Below, piece by piece: positions 1-8,775 of a stretch of DNA of 64,000 nucleotides. Under the pieces are notes generated by a model, which did no database searches, had not been told where the DNA came from, and was given only the letters and a program-made list of their open reading frames with translations. The translations under genes were made by a program, and so were the position numbers. The stretch comes from Parabacteroides massiliensis. Lineage in GTDB: Bacteria; Bacteroidota; Bacteroidia; Bacteroidales; Tannerellaceae. Location: NCBI RefSeq assembly GCF_900155425.1, contig NZ_LT700191.1:1635198-1699197 (forward strand), given 5' to 3'. Within the stretch, counting starts at the first letter, position 1. Each line of letters begins with the position of its first letter.

Positions 1-1
1 T

Positions 2-1270
2 TTCGCATATCTTAGTGGAATATTCGGCGATAGACTGGCGCTCTTCCGCTTCGAGCAGGCTGTTTTGGGCTTCACGCAGTTCGATGCCGGACAGGTCGCC
101 CAGTTTATAGCGGTCGATCGCAATCCGGTAGTTCTCCTGTGCCGCGACTAAATTCTCTTTTTCCAGGCTCCACAAGTCCAGGTTATTGCGGTAGGCCATC
201 CAGAAATTGCTCATATCGGCCCGTAGCCCCAGTTCCAGTTCCTGTGTACGCAATTCCTGGTTCTGGATCTGTATCCGGGCATTCCGTTGTTCGCGTTTCC
301 GGTTGAAACCGTCGAACACGTTGATGCCGACCGTCACTCCGTAGTTGAGCCCGAGACGGCGTTGGAGGTCGGTCGTTCCCACTTCGTACCAGTTCGCCGT
401 ATAGCCATATCCGGCATTCAGCTTGACATACGGATAGTTGCGGCTTTTTATCTTTTTGTAGTCCAGCTCGGAGATCACCCGGTTCTTCTTGGCGATCAGC
501 AGGGCGGAGTTGGCGGCAAGCGTGCTTTTCCAGAGTTCCACCTCGTCGAGAAACGGGTTGGGGGCAATCAGGGAGTCCTTGATCTGCAGTTGTTCCTCCA
601 CATCCTCCAAAGCCATCAGGCGGTTCAGGCGGATACGGGAAGTATGCACTTGTTCCAACTGGTTCAGGACATTGGAACTGTCGGCATTGAAGTCGACTTG
701 TGCTTGTTGGAGATCCAGGCGGGACATCGAGCCGATGTAATACCGTTCTTCCACGATGCGCAAGCGTTCGCGGGACAGATCGAGCGTGGAACGGAGGTTG
801 CGGAGGCGTATCTTCTGGCGGATCAGGTTGTAGTATTCGCCCGAAAGATCGGCGACGAAGTCTTCGATCGTCATCCGGGTGTTCAGTTCGCCTAAGCTCT
901 GCAACTCCTTCAGTTTGTCGTAGGTGGCCTGTATGCCTAATCCGTCGAAGACGGTCCAGTTGACATTCAGGCCGACGTCTGCCGTCTCGTTGTGGATGCC
1001 GTTTGTTTTTTCCGTCGTCCCGTCGGAGAGCTTGTTGCTGTTGTTGTTGAGCGTGCCGCTGAAGCCGCTGCTCAGGTCGACGGTCGGCAGGTAGCCGGCA
1101 TTGCCGGGTGTCGCGTTGTTGTCGCTTATCTGCTGTTCGTTGCGGACGATGCGGATGGAGTAATTACGTTCCAGCCCGGTCCGGATGCAGTCGTCCAGGC
1201 TGAACACCTGTTGCGCCCCGGCCGGAACGGCTGCAAATGCTATACATATCAGTAAAAGAAATCTCTTCAT
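2..1270 (-). CDS. TolC-family outer-membrane efflux channel (partial, C-terminus beyond window)
   Basis: The reading frame is open from an ATG at 1270 to the left edge, about 423 residues, so the C-terminus is missing. It begins with a signal peptide (cleavage probably after about residue 20, near GAQ-QV) and continues with long alternating helical segments rich in Leu, Arg, Glu and Gln, typical of the TolC/OEP fold. A motif such as RYYIGSMSRLDLQQAQVDF and its later echo RYKLGDLSGIELREAQNSL show the internal two-fold repeat of TolC proteins. It follows the RND pump by 25 bases on the same strand and should supply the outer-membrane duct of that pump. The family call is firm; the substrate is unknown. 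Confidence 0.93.
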   Translation of the reverse strand, partial: MKRFLLLICIAFAAVPAGAQQVFSLDDCIRTGLERNYSIRIVRNEQQISDNNATPGNAGYLPTVDLSSGFSGTLNNNSNKLSDGTTEKTNGIHNETADVGLNVNWTVFDGLGIQATYDKLKELQSLGELNTRMTIEDFVADLSGEYYNLIRQKIRLRNLRSTLDLSRERLRIVEERYYIGSMSRLDLQQAQVDFNADSSNVLNQLEQVHTSRIRLNRLMALEDVEEQLQIKDSLIAPNPFLDEVELWKSTLAANSALLIAKKNRVISELDYKKIKSRNYPYVKLNAGYGYTANWYEVGTTDLQRRLGLNYGVTVGINVFDGFNRKREQRNARIQIQNQELRTQELELGLRADMSNFWMAYRNNLDLWSLEKENLVAAQENYRIAIDRYKLGDLSGIELREAQNSLLEAEERQSIAEYSTKICE

Positions 1271-1295
1271 TCTCAATTCCTTTATTTCTTGATTT

Positions 1296-4200
1296 TTAAT
1301 TCTTGGTTCTTGATCTCCTGTCCGTAGAAATGAAGCTGTACATTGCCGGGACGATGAACAACGTCAGGAATGTCGAAACGATCATGCCGCCCACTACGGC
1401 GATACCCATCGCGATACGTCCCTGCGCCCCTTCGCCCGATGCGTATACCAGCGGGACCAATCCTAAGATTGTCGAAATACTGGTCATCAGGATCGGGCGC
1501 AGGCGCTGCGTGGAAGCCGAACGGATCGCTTCCGCCATGCTCAACCCCGCTTCCTGGCGCTGGTTGGCAAACTCCACGATGAGGATACCGTTTTTCGCCA
1601 CCAGGCCGATCAGCATGATGATACCGATCTGGCTGAATATATTCATGGTCACGCCCGAATAGCTCATAAATATCAGCGCTCCCGCAATAGCCAACGGGAC
1701 TGTGAACATCACGACCAGCGGGTCCTTGAAGCTCTCGAACTGCGCGGCCAGGACCAGATAGATCATAAGCAGCGCCAGGATCATGGCAAACATCAGGCTG
1801 GATGAACTTTCGCGAAATTCTTTCGACTCGCCCGACAGAGCCGTGCGGAAACTGTTGTCCAGTGTTTCCGAGGCGATGCGGTCCATCTCGTCCAGGCCGT
1901 CGCCGATCGTGTAGCCTTTGTTGAGGCCGCTGGAAACGGTTGCCGCCACAAAGCGGTTGTAACGGTAGAGTTGGGGAGGGGCAACGTCTTCTTTCAGCGT
2001 GACGAGGTTATCCAATTGGATCATTTCTCCGGCATCGCTGCGGACATAAATGGATTTCAGGTCCAACGGCGTGTTGCGCTGCTGGCGGTTGATCTCGCCC
2101 AATATCTGATACTGTTTCCCGTTCATATAGAAATATCCCATGCGCTGTCCGCTCAATGCGTATTGCAGTGTCTGGGCGATCGTGCGGGTGCTGACGCCCA
2201 GCGAAGAGGCCTTGTCGCGGTTGATCTCTATGCGGGCTTCGGGTTTCGTAAACTTCAGGTTCACGTCTGCCATCTGGAACACCGGGCTTTCGTTCACCTT
2301 CTGCATGAAAGCAGGCAAGAACTCCTGCAGTTTCTCCAGGCTTGTTGCTTGCAATACATACTGTACAGGCATTCCTCCCCGGCGTCCGCCGAAGGTCGAT
2401 TGTTGCTGGACGAAAGCACGCGCCTCCGTCTTGCCGCGTACATGCTTGGAGAGGACGTCGGCGATCTCCATTTGCGAACGTTCGCGTTCTTTGATGTCGG
2501 GGAGCAGGACGGTGATGAAGCCCATGCTGTTATTCGCACGAACCGTCAGGGATTTACGTTCCGGCGCCAGCGTGTCGGCCATGGCGGCCACCTGGTCTGT
2601 GAAGTCGCGGATAAATTCGAAAGTAGCTCCTTCTTGCGCACGTATGTTGATCGAGATGGATGAGCGGTCCTCCAATGGCGAAAGTTCGGAACGGATGGTG
2701 CGCCAGAAATAACCGATGGAGCCGAAGAGGATCACGACAATCGGTATGGACCACCACTTGCGGTTCAGGAATGCGTTCAGCGATTTTGCATAGATGTTGT
2801 TCATGCCTTCGAAGAAAGGTTCCGTCTTCGTGTACAGCCAGCCTTTGTTCTCGCGTTTCCTCAACAGCTTGGTCGCCAACATCGGCGTAAAGGTCAAAGC
2901 CACGAAGGACGAAATCGTTACGGAGCCGGCGATCACGATGCTGAACTCCTTGAACAGGCGTCCGGTCATGCCTTCCATAAAGACAATCGGGAGGAACACG
3001 GAGACGAGCGTTACCGTCGTCGACACGACGGCAAAGAATATCTCTTTCGCCCCGTCTATGCCGGCCTCTTTCGGCTCCATTCCCTGCTCGATGCGGACGT
3101 AGATGTTTTCTGCCATCACGATCGCATCGTCCACCACCAGCCCGACCGAGAGCACCACCGCCAGCATCGTCAAAACATTGATGGAGAAGCCGGAAACATA
3201 CATCACGAAGAAGGCCCCGACCAATGAAACGGGGATGACGACCACCGGGACCAACGTCACGCGCCAGTCGCGCAGGAACAGGAAGATAATCAGCACCACG
3301 AGCAGAAAGGCCACATAGATGGTTTCTTCCACCTCTGCGATGGAAGCACGGATGAAGCGGGTATTGTCGTACACCATTTCGACCGTTACGTCTTCTGGCA
3401 GGTCTTTCTTCAACTGCTCGATACGTTTGTATGCCTCATCGGCAATCTCGATCTGGTTGGCGCCCGGTTGCGGGATGATAACGTCGATAACCATCGGTTC
3501 GCCGTTCTTGCGCATCATGCTTCGCAAATCTTCCGGGCTCACTTCGGCTCGCCCTATGTCTTGGAAGCGGATGATATTGTCGCCGTCACGTTTGATGATC
3601 AAATCATTGAATTCCGTTGCCGTATGCATCAGCCCTAACGTGCGGATAGACAGGTCGATTGTGTTCCCTTCAATGCTGCCGGAGGGAAGCTCGACGTTTT
3701 CGGCATCTACTGCGTTCTTCACATCCAGGGGAGTAACTCCGTAGCCGGCCATTTTGATCGGATCCAGCCACAGGCGCATGGAGTAGCGCTTCTGTCCCCA
3801 GATGTCCACGCCGCTCACGTTCGGAATGGTCTGAAGCCGCTCTTTCACCGTCAGTTCGGCTATCTCGCTCAGCTCCATCAATGATCGCTTGCTGCTTCGG
3901 ATTCCGATCTGCATGATCGGGGTCGCGTCGGCATCTGCTTTCGATACCGTCGGAGGGTCACAGTCGCGGGGCAGGTAGCGTTGGGCACGCGAAACCTTGT
4001 CGCGTACGTCGTTTGCCGCTGTTTCCAGATCGACAGACAGTTCAAACTCTACCGTGATGCGGCAGCTCCCTTGGCTGCTGACACTGCTCAGCGAGCGAAT
4101 GCCCGGAATACCGTTGATGTTCTGTTCGAGCGGTTCCGTGATCTGGTTCATGATCACTTCGGCATTGGCTCCCGGATAGGTCACGTTGACCGAAATAATC

Positions 4201-4331
4201 GGGTTGTCCACACTCGGAAATTCACGAACTCCCAAGAACTTATAACCGATCATCCCGAACAACAGGAGGATAATCGTCATCACGGTCGAAAGAACCGGCC
4301 TTTTTATGCTGATTTCAGAAATATTCGCCAT
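1296..4331 (-). CDS. RND-family inner-membrane efflux pump (AcrB/MexF type)
   Basis: This 1011-residue protein is full length for the hydrophobe/amphiphile RND family. It starts with the usual cytoplasmic edge and first membrane helix (SIKRPVLSTVMTIILLLFG), has two large periplasmic porter loops, and carries the paired aspartates of the proton relay in helix 4 (GLVVDDAIVMAENI, around residue 400). It would export drugs, bile salts or similar amphiphiles using the proton gradient, docked to the adaptor and TolC-like protein encoded on either side. It starts 8 bases after the adaptor stop, so the three genes form one operon in the order adaptor, pump, channel. No linked regulator is visible, and substrate cannot be read from the sequence. 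Confidence 0.96.
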   Translation of the reverse strand: MANISEISIKRPVLSTVMTIILLLFGMIGYKFLGVREFPSVDNPIISVNVTYPGANAEVIMNQITEPLEQNINGIPGIRSLSSVSSQGSCRITVEFELSVDLETAANDVRDKVSRAQRYLPRDCDPPTVSKADADATPIMQIGIRSSKRSLMELSEIAELTVKERLQTIPNVSGVDIWGQKRYSMRLWLDPIKMAGYGVTPLDVKNAVDAENVELPSGSIEGNTIDLSIRTLGLMHTATEFNDLIIKRDGDNIIRFQDIGRAEVSPEDLRSMMRKNGEPMVIDVIIPQPGANQIEIADEAYKRIEQLKKDLPEDVTVEMVYDNTRFIRASIAEVEETIYVAFLLVVLIIFLFLRDWRVTLVPVVVIPVSLVGAFFVMYVSGFSINVLTMLAVVLSVGLVVDDAIVMAENIYVRIEQGMEPKEAGIDGAKEIFFAVVSTTVTLVSVFLPIVFMEGMTGRLFKEFSIVIAGSVTISSFVALTFTPMLATKLLRKRENKGWLYTKTEPFFEGMNNIYAKSLNAFLNRKWWSIPIVVILFGSIGYFWRTIRSELSPLEDRSSISINIRAQEGATFEFIRDFTDQVAAMADTLAPERKSLTVRANNSMGFITVLLPDIKERERSQMEIADVLSKHVRGKTEARAFVQQQSTFGGRRGGMPVQYVLQATSLEKLQEFLPAFMQKVNESPVFQMADVNLKFTKPEARIEINRDKASSLGVSTRTIAQTLQYALSGQRMGYFYMNGKQYQILGEINRQQRNTPLDLKSIYVRSDAGEMIQLDNLVTLKEDVAPPQLYRYNRFVAATVSSGLNKGYTIGDGLDEMDRIASETLDNSFRTALSGESKEFRESSSSLMFAMILALLMIYLVLAAQFESFKDPLVVMFTVPLAIAGALIFMSYSGVTMNIFSQIGIIMLIGLVAKNGILIVEFANQRQEAGLSMAEAIRSASTQRLRPILMTSISTILGLVPLVYASGEGAQGRIAMGIAVVGGMIVSTFLTLFIVPAMYSFISTDRRSRTKN

Positions 4332-4339
4332 GCTGCCTT

Positions 4340-5437
4340 CTACTTCAGGTTATCAATCGAAACTTTCATCCCCGTACGAAGCTGCATCACGCCGGAAGTA
4401 ATCACCGTATCGCCCACGCTCAACCCTTTCAGTACCTGGACCTGGCTTTCCGTGCGGAGCCCTAAGATGATCTCGGCCGGTTCGGCCACACCGCTCTTAT
4501 ACAGATAGACGATGTTCTTTCCCATTTCCGGGATCAGCGCCTCGCTGGGAATCGCCAGTGCGTCTTTTATGTCGCGGCGGGTGATTTCGACGGAGGTATA
4601 ACGTCCCGGCACGATCGATTCGTCCCGGTTCGGATAGGTCGCACGCACTTTCAATGAGCGGGTCGCCTCGTCGATTTTGCTCTCTACGGCGTAGACGGTC
4701 GCTTTGTAGTCCTGCATCATACCGACAGACGAGTTCATCCTGAACACGATCGGCGTACCGTCCTTGATGTCGGCAGAGTAGCGTTCGGGAACGGAGAACT
4801 CTATTTTCAAGGGAGATATTTTTGTTAGCTTGGTGATAACGGTCGAAGGGGAAGCGTAGGCTCCTTCGCTGACATTGCGGAGGCCGATAATCCCGTCGAA
4901 CGGCGCCCGGAGTTCGGTCTGGGCGATATGGGCTTTTACCAGTTCTATGTCTGCCATCAGCTTTTCATATTCGGTCTCCACCTGTTCATACGCTTCCTGG
5001 CTGACTGCGTCTTTTTCCAAAAGCGTATGCTGGCGGTAGACACGGTCTTTCGCCAGTGGTATCTGAGCTGCCAGCTTCTTCAGTTCCGCCTGCAACGGCT
5101 TGTCGTTGATCTTGGCAAGCAGGTCGCCGGCTTTCACGTGCGTGCCTTCCGTAAAATAGATGGCCACGATCTTGCCCGACGACTCAAACGAGAGGTCTAC
5201 CTCCTCATCCGGAATCGTACTGCCGGTCACGATAGTCTTATCGGTAAGCGACTGGTATTTCAGCACTTCTGCATTGATATTCAAAACTTGTTTCCGAACT
5301 TGGCTTCCGGCAGGCGGAACCACTTCGGCAGCATCTTTGGATGCTTTCATACGGCTTTTAATCTGCGGGTAAACAATCATCCCTGCAATCATCAAAACAA
5401 TTGCAGCCGTCACGCTCCACTTCACTCTCTTCGTCAT
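4340..5437 (-). CDS. RND efflux periplasmic adaptor (membrane fusion protein)
   Basis: The protein has 365 residues, the usual adaptor size. One N-terminal membrane anchor (about residues 8-25, no lipobox) is followed by a biotinyl-lipoyl half (SSGKIVAIYFTEGTHVKAGD), a helical hairpin (about 115-170), the second lipoyl half (TELRAPFDGIIGLRNVSEGA), and beta-barrel and membrane-proximal domains. It should bridge the RND pump and the TolC-like channel. It is the first gene of the operon. The ATG at 5437 is the only sensible start, with an AT-rich leader upstream. The family is certain and the substrate unknown. Confidence 0.95.
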   Translation of the reverse strand: MTKRVKWSVTAAIVLMIAGMIVYPQIKSRMKASKDAAEVVPPAGSQVRKQVLNINAEVLKYQSLTDKTIVTGSTIPDEEVDLSFESSGKIVAIYFTEGTHVKAGDLLAKINDKPLQAELKKLAAQIPLAKDRVYRQHTLLEKDAVSQEAYEQVETEYEKLMADIELVKAHIAQTELRAPFDGIIGLRNVSEGAYASPSTVITKLTKISPLKIEFSVPERYSADIKDGTPIVFRMNSSVGMMQDYKATVYAVESKIDEATRSLKVRATYPNRDESIVPGRYTSVEITRRDIKDALAIPSEALIPEMGKNIVYLYKSGVAEPAEIILGLRTESQVQVLKGLSVGDTVITSGVMQLRTGMKVSIDNLK

Positions 5438-5578
5438 ATTTTTCAGGTATTCTGCTTAAAAAACACTTATCACCACGTAAATATACATAAACACGTAGAA
5501 TTGTAGACGAATCAAACGCAAAAAGGTTTAATGGGAAACAAACTTTAATAATATTTCCCTTTATATGGATATTTTCCC

Positions 5579-6535
5579 TTATAAAGACAAGATTGTTTCT
5601 TCACTTAAGCCAGTACACGTGGCTATGGTGGCAATATCTACCCCTGCCTTTTTCATCTTGGAAGCGACTTGGCACAAGCCTTCTGCAAGACCTTCTGCTT
5701 TTCCTTCTGCGATTCCTTCAGCTTTTCCTTCAGCAAGGCCTTCTATTCTTCCTTCCAGTTTGGAGGTGTGGATCGCGTCGTTTTGGATGTTGATGTCTTC
5801 GAGGTGGCGGATGTAGACAAGGCGTTCGCCGGGCGACATGGAGTAGTATTTCAGCTTCTCGCGTGCTTCCTTCAGTCCGGGGACAGTCGTGTCGGGGCGG
5901 ATCGTGCCGTCTTTCAGGTATTCGATCCATTCGTCCAGTGGCGTGAGGGCTGTTTTGTCGAACTCGTTCACGCGGATCAGGATGTATTCAGGGAAGATTT
6001 CGGCGGGGAGGCGGGAGACGAGGACGTCGCGTTCGCACGTGTTGACACGCAACTGGTCGCCCGTATGCACGCCGATGAACTGGTTCTGCCCGTGGTAGAT
6101 GTAGTCCGTTCCCGTGCCGAGGTCGAAATAGAGGATGCTGATGGAGTAGACTTTCCTGATTTTTTCGTAGTCTTCTCCCAAGGAAATATGTTCGGTGATG
6201 GCTTTGGCTACGCCGTATAGGATACGTTCGAGGTAGTGTATTTCGCGCGTGTTCTGTATCTCGACGAGGATGATTTCGCCTTTGCTGTTTAGCGCCTTGA
6301 TGTCGACGCGGTTGAACTTGTCGTCGGCTCTTTCCTGGTTGCCTTCGCTTTCGAGTATCTCGACGATCTTGATCTTTTCGTTCAGCATGACGGTCAGGAA
6401 GCCGTCGAGCACGTCGAAGTTGGCCTTCTGTCGCAGCAATCGCTTGATAGCCCAATCGAAGCGAATATACCGATCTTGTAATTCTTTTCTTTCCATTTCT
6501 TCCATAATTTTCAGATCCGACTTTTCTTTTTCCAT
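5579..6535 (-). CDS. Rpn / PD-(D/E)XK nuclease-family transposase-like protein
   Basis: I start this 318-residue protein at the ATG at 6535 (MEKEKSDL); an ORF extension to 6574 would overlap the promoter. The family is recognised from FDWAIKRLLRQKANFDVLDGFL near the N-terminus and the nuclease core with D78 and E92-I-Q94 (VDIKALNSKGEIILVEIQ), the variant PD-(D/E)XK motif of Rpn and PDDEXK_2 proteins. Known Rpn proteins promote RecA-independent recombination or act as nucleases. The C-terminus holds a run of four-residue xAEG/xxEG repeats encoded by tandem 12-base units, then a short helix-turn-helix-like tail. No terminal inverted repeats mark an insertion sequence here. Function beyond nuclease-like is inference. 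Confidence 0.85.
   Translation of the reverse strand: MEKEKSDLKIMEEMERKELQDRYIRFDWAIKRLLRQKANFDVLDGFLTVMLNEKIKIVEILESEGNQERADDKFNRVDIKALNSKGEIILVEIQNTREIHYLERILYGVAKAITEHISLGEDYEKIRKVYSISILYFDLGTGTDYIYHGQNQFIGVHTGDQLRVNTCERDVLVSRLPAEIFPEYILIRVNEFDKTALTPLDEWIEYLKDGTIRPDTTVPGLKEAREKLKYYSMSPGERLVYIRHLEDINIQNDAIHTSKLEGRIEGLAEGKAEGIAEGKAEGLAEGLCQVASKMKKAGVDIATIATCTGLSEETILSL
5679..5758. repeat. Tandem 12-base coding repeat (CCTTCwGCnnnn)
   Basis: Six full 12-base units starting CCTTC (5679, 5691, 5703, 5715, 5727, 5739) and a partial seventh lie inside the Rpn-like gene and encode the EG-rich tail on the minus strand. Because 12 is a multiple of three, gain or loss of units keeps the frame. Confidence 0.85.
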
Positions 6536-6563
6536 AGTTATTGTTTTATTTGTTTGTAATTCA

Positions 6564-6594
6564 CAAATATACATGATTATTCGTGAACGGGCAA
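6564..6594 (-). promoter_or_regulatory. Promoter of the Rpn-like gene
   Basis: Read on the minus strand this is TTG (6594-6592), 20 bases, then TATATTTG (6571-6564), a full match to the Bacteroidetes TTG/TAnnTTTG promoter. It ends about 29 bases before the chosen ATG at 6535, which supports that start. Confidence 0.7.
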
Positions 6595-6840
6595 CATCCT
6601 TGTCTTTTAAAAGAGAAAAAATACAAGAACCTCCCTAAAAAGGTGCTTTTTGCATAATGCTGACAGTCAGTGTTATAGTATATGTAAGATTATTAAAAAA
6701 TATTACCCTATATGGAAAATCGAAAAATATGGGGTAAAAATCCCATTTTTATGGGGTAGTATTTCGATTTAGACCAATAGCTATTTGGGAAAAATAGACA
6801 ATAAGGCATGCGAAAACGGAAAAGCCGGTTGTCTTTGAAA
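6595..6840. other. AT-rich spacer with short GGGGTA repeats, no gene seen
   Basis: This stretch lies between the Rpn promoter and the stop of the DUF6807 gene. It is AT-rich and holds ATGGGGTA at 6729-6736 and 6751-6758, with CCCAT (6742-6746) between them and TACCCTATAT at 6703-6712, so several short hairpins are possible. I see no convincing ORF or RNA gene. Confidence 0.5.
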
Positions 6841-7797
6841 TCAATCGCGTTTGAAATCAGACAATACTTCTGCTGTGGTTGCGTTGATTTTTTGGTCCAA
6901 TACATAAATGCGATAAGACAGGCTTAGTTCCTTGCCGGGTTCCAAGGTGAAGGCTTGCTGCTTGGTCGGCGAGAAATTCCACATGACATCGCCGGCAGGC
7001 TTGTTGACGGTCTTGTCCCATACACGCAAGGGTTCCGGGTAGTTCAAGTTGGACGGGTCGGCAACGATCAAGATGCAGGCTTTTTCGTCTCCCGCTTTTC
7101 CTTGGAAATAGCACCAACGGGCTCTCGAACCGTCAGCCTCGTCGCGGGAAAGGCCTTCCGAGGTGAGCATTTGGGCTGTCTGGTCGTTCCAGTCTTCGCG
7201 CGTACGAATACATATACCGCCATAGCGGTGAACCTCCATGGTGATCGGGCTGGAGGTGGCGGGGCGGACAGTGGTGTGGTAGTCGATATAATAGCCCGGC
7301 AAGGAAGATATCGTCCCGATGGTGATTTCCAGACGTTCGTTCATCGCCACCTTTTCTGCAGGAGAGTCAGGGTAGGCAACATGATCCAGCATCGCGACAA
7401 AGCCGTTGTCGGATATGCGCTCGAAGTTTCGGAAGCGGACCGTCCCTTGCTTTTTGTTGAGATTCCAGAAGTCTATCTCATTCCCTTCGAACGTGGTTTT
7501 CGTCCAAGCGTACCACAAGCCGAAGTGATGGTAGTGGTCGGCGGGAGAACAATTGGTCATCACTTCGCCTCCCAGAGTTTTCAGAGGATGGATGAAACCG
7601 CTGCGTTTATAGACCGAATCGACGCCCGGAGCCGGGTAGACCGTGGCATAGTTGTAAGAGAACAACAGTTTATCCCCTATCTTATAATCCAAGGCTTTCC
7701 CCGTGTCGACGACGGAGCTGGATGGTTGGGAAGGCTGGCAAGAACCCAAGAACAGAGAAAACAAAAAAACACCAATAGAAAAAATATCAGTTTTCAT
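6841..7797 (-). CDS. DUF6807 (PmoA-like) family lipoprotein
   Basis: The 318-residue product has a lipoprotein signal peptide with the lipobox Leu-Gly-Ser-Cys at Cys20. The body matches the PmoA-like/DUF6807 family by the segment DHYHHFGLWYAWTKTTFEG and the later EVHRYGGICIR and RARWCYFQGK. Relatives in Bacteroidetes and Planctomycetes are often found with sugar oxidoreductases or glycoside hydrolases, but their biochemical role is not established; the old name PmoA does not imply methane oxidation. It stands alone here, divergent from the frd operon. The family call is good and the function open. Confidence 0.85.
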   Translation of the reverse strand: MKTDIFSIGVFLFSLFLGSCQPSQPSSSVVDTGKALDYKIGDKLLFSYNYATVYPAPGVDSVYKRSGFIHPLKTLGGEVMTNCSPADHYHHFGLWYAWTKTTFEGNEIDFWNLNKKQGTVRFRNFERISDNGFVAMLDHVAYPDSPAEKVAMNERLEITIGTISSLPGYYIDYHTTVRPATSSPITMEVHRYGGICIRTREDWNDQTAQMLTSEGLSRDEADGSRARWCYFQGKAGDEKACILIVADPSNLNYPEPLRVWDKTVNKPAGDVMWNFSPTKQQAFTLEPGKELSLSYRIYVLDQKINATTAEVLSDFKRD

Positions 7798-7969
7798 AAT
7801 ATATATGACAATTAAATAATGATCAGTTATCCTGTATCCGGCAAACGATTGCCTGTATCGGCTACAAAAAAACGAAATTTTTTCATTTCATACAATCCGA
7901 TGTGATATTCGGTGAAAATAAAACCTGCGGCAAGCTGTATTCTAATTGGCGAAATATTTCTTTAATCTT

Positions 7970-8000
7970 TTGCGTGATATGAGGATTTAGCATACCTTTG
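7970..8000 (+). promoter_or_regulatory. Promoter of the frdCAB operon
   Basis: TTG (7970-7972; TTTG from 7969), a 20-base spacer and TACCTTTG (7993-8000) match the Bacteroidetes promoter consensus exactly. The 5' untranslated region would be about 60 bases. Confidence 0.8.
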
Positions 8001-8065
8001 CATAATAATAACCATAGATTGGAGGAAATTTCTAAAAACAATTAAATAACTTAAATTATTATCTT

Positions 8066-8740
8066 ATGTGGTTACTTAATTCTTCTATCGGGAAGAAGCT
8101 GATAATGAGTATATCGGGCCTCTTTCTAATTTTGTTTTTACTGTTCCACCTGTGTATGAACATAGCGGCGGTATTCTCTGGTGAAGCGTATAATGTGATT
8201 TGCGGTTTGCTGGGATCCAACTGGTATGCTTTGGTCGGTACATTGGTGTTGGCGGTTGGTGTGGTGGTGCACTTTGTGTATGCTATCATTTTGACTCTGC
8301 AAAACCGTAAAGCACGCGGTAATGACCGTTATGCGATCAATGCCCGTCCGAAAGGTGTTGAATGGGCTTCACAGAACATGTTTGTTTTGGGCCTGATCGT
8401 CATCCTGTTTATGATTTTGCACTTTACCCAGTTCTGGTATAACATGATGTTTGCCGAATTGGCCGGTATTCACGGAGATATCCATCCGCAAGACGGTGCA
8501 GCATTCATTAACTTCTATTTCCAGGGCAATGTCGTCAATACGATTTTGTATCTGGTATGGTTCGTTGCACTGTGGTTCCACCTGACTCATGGTTTCTGGT
8601 CTGCTATTCACACTATCGGTTGGAACAACACGATCTGGTTAAACCGTTGGGAATGCATTTCCAAATGGGTAGCTACTATCATTTGTGGCTTGTTCGCTGT
8701 TATCACAATTATTTTCTACCTGAATGGTGTAGGTGCTTAA
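8066..8740 (+). CDS. frdC: Fumarate reductase / succinate dehydrogenase cytochrome b subunit
   Basis: The 224-residue integral membrane protein has about five hydrophobic helices and the conserved start SIGKKLIMSISGLFLILFLL of the single-subunit (Bacteroidetes/Wolinella type) cytochrome b family. Histidines within the helices (for example in FHLCMN and WFHLTHGFWSAIHTIGW) should ligate two hemes b. It anchors FrdAB in the inner membrane and passes electrons from menaquinol. It is first in the frdCAB operon, 35 bases ahead of frdA. In fermenting Bacteroidales this complex mainly reduces fumarate on the way to succinate and propionate. Confidence 0.96.
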   Translation: MWLLNSSIGKKLIMSISGLFLILFLLFHLCMNIAAVFSGEAYNVICGLLGSNWYALVGTLVLAVGVVVHFVYAIILTLQNRKARGNDRYAINARPKGVEWASQNMFVLGLIVILFMILHFTQFWYNMMFAELAGIHGDIHPQDGAAFINFYFQGNVVNTILYLVWFVALWFHLTHGFWSAIHTIGWNNTIWLNRWECISKWVATIICGLFAVITIIFYLNGVGA

Positions 8741-8775
8741 TTTAGGTTTAAATCTTCAATTGAAAATAAATCATT

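Noticed and set aside
5579-6535. Complete insertion sequence around the Rpn-like gene
   Set aside because: Despite the transposase-like family name, I saw no terminal inverted repeats or target duplications on either side.
6841-7797. Methane monooxygenase subunit
   Set aside because: The PmoA-like family label is historical; this is a lipoprotein without the membrane helices or ligands of particulate methane monooxygenase.
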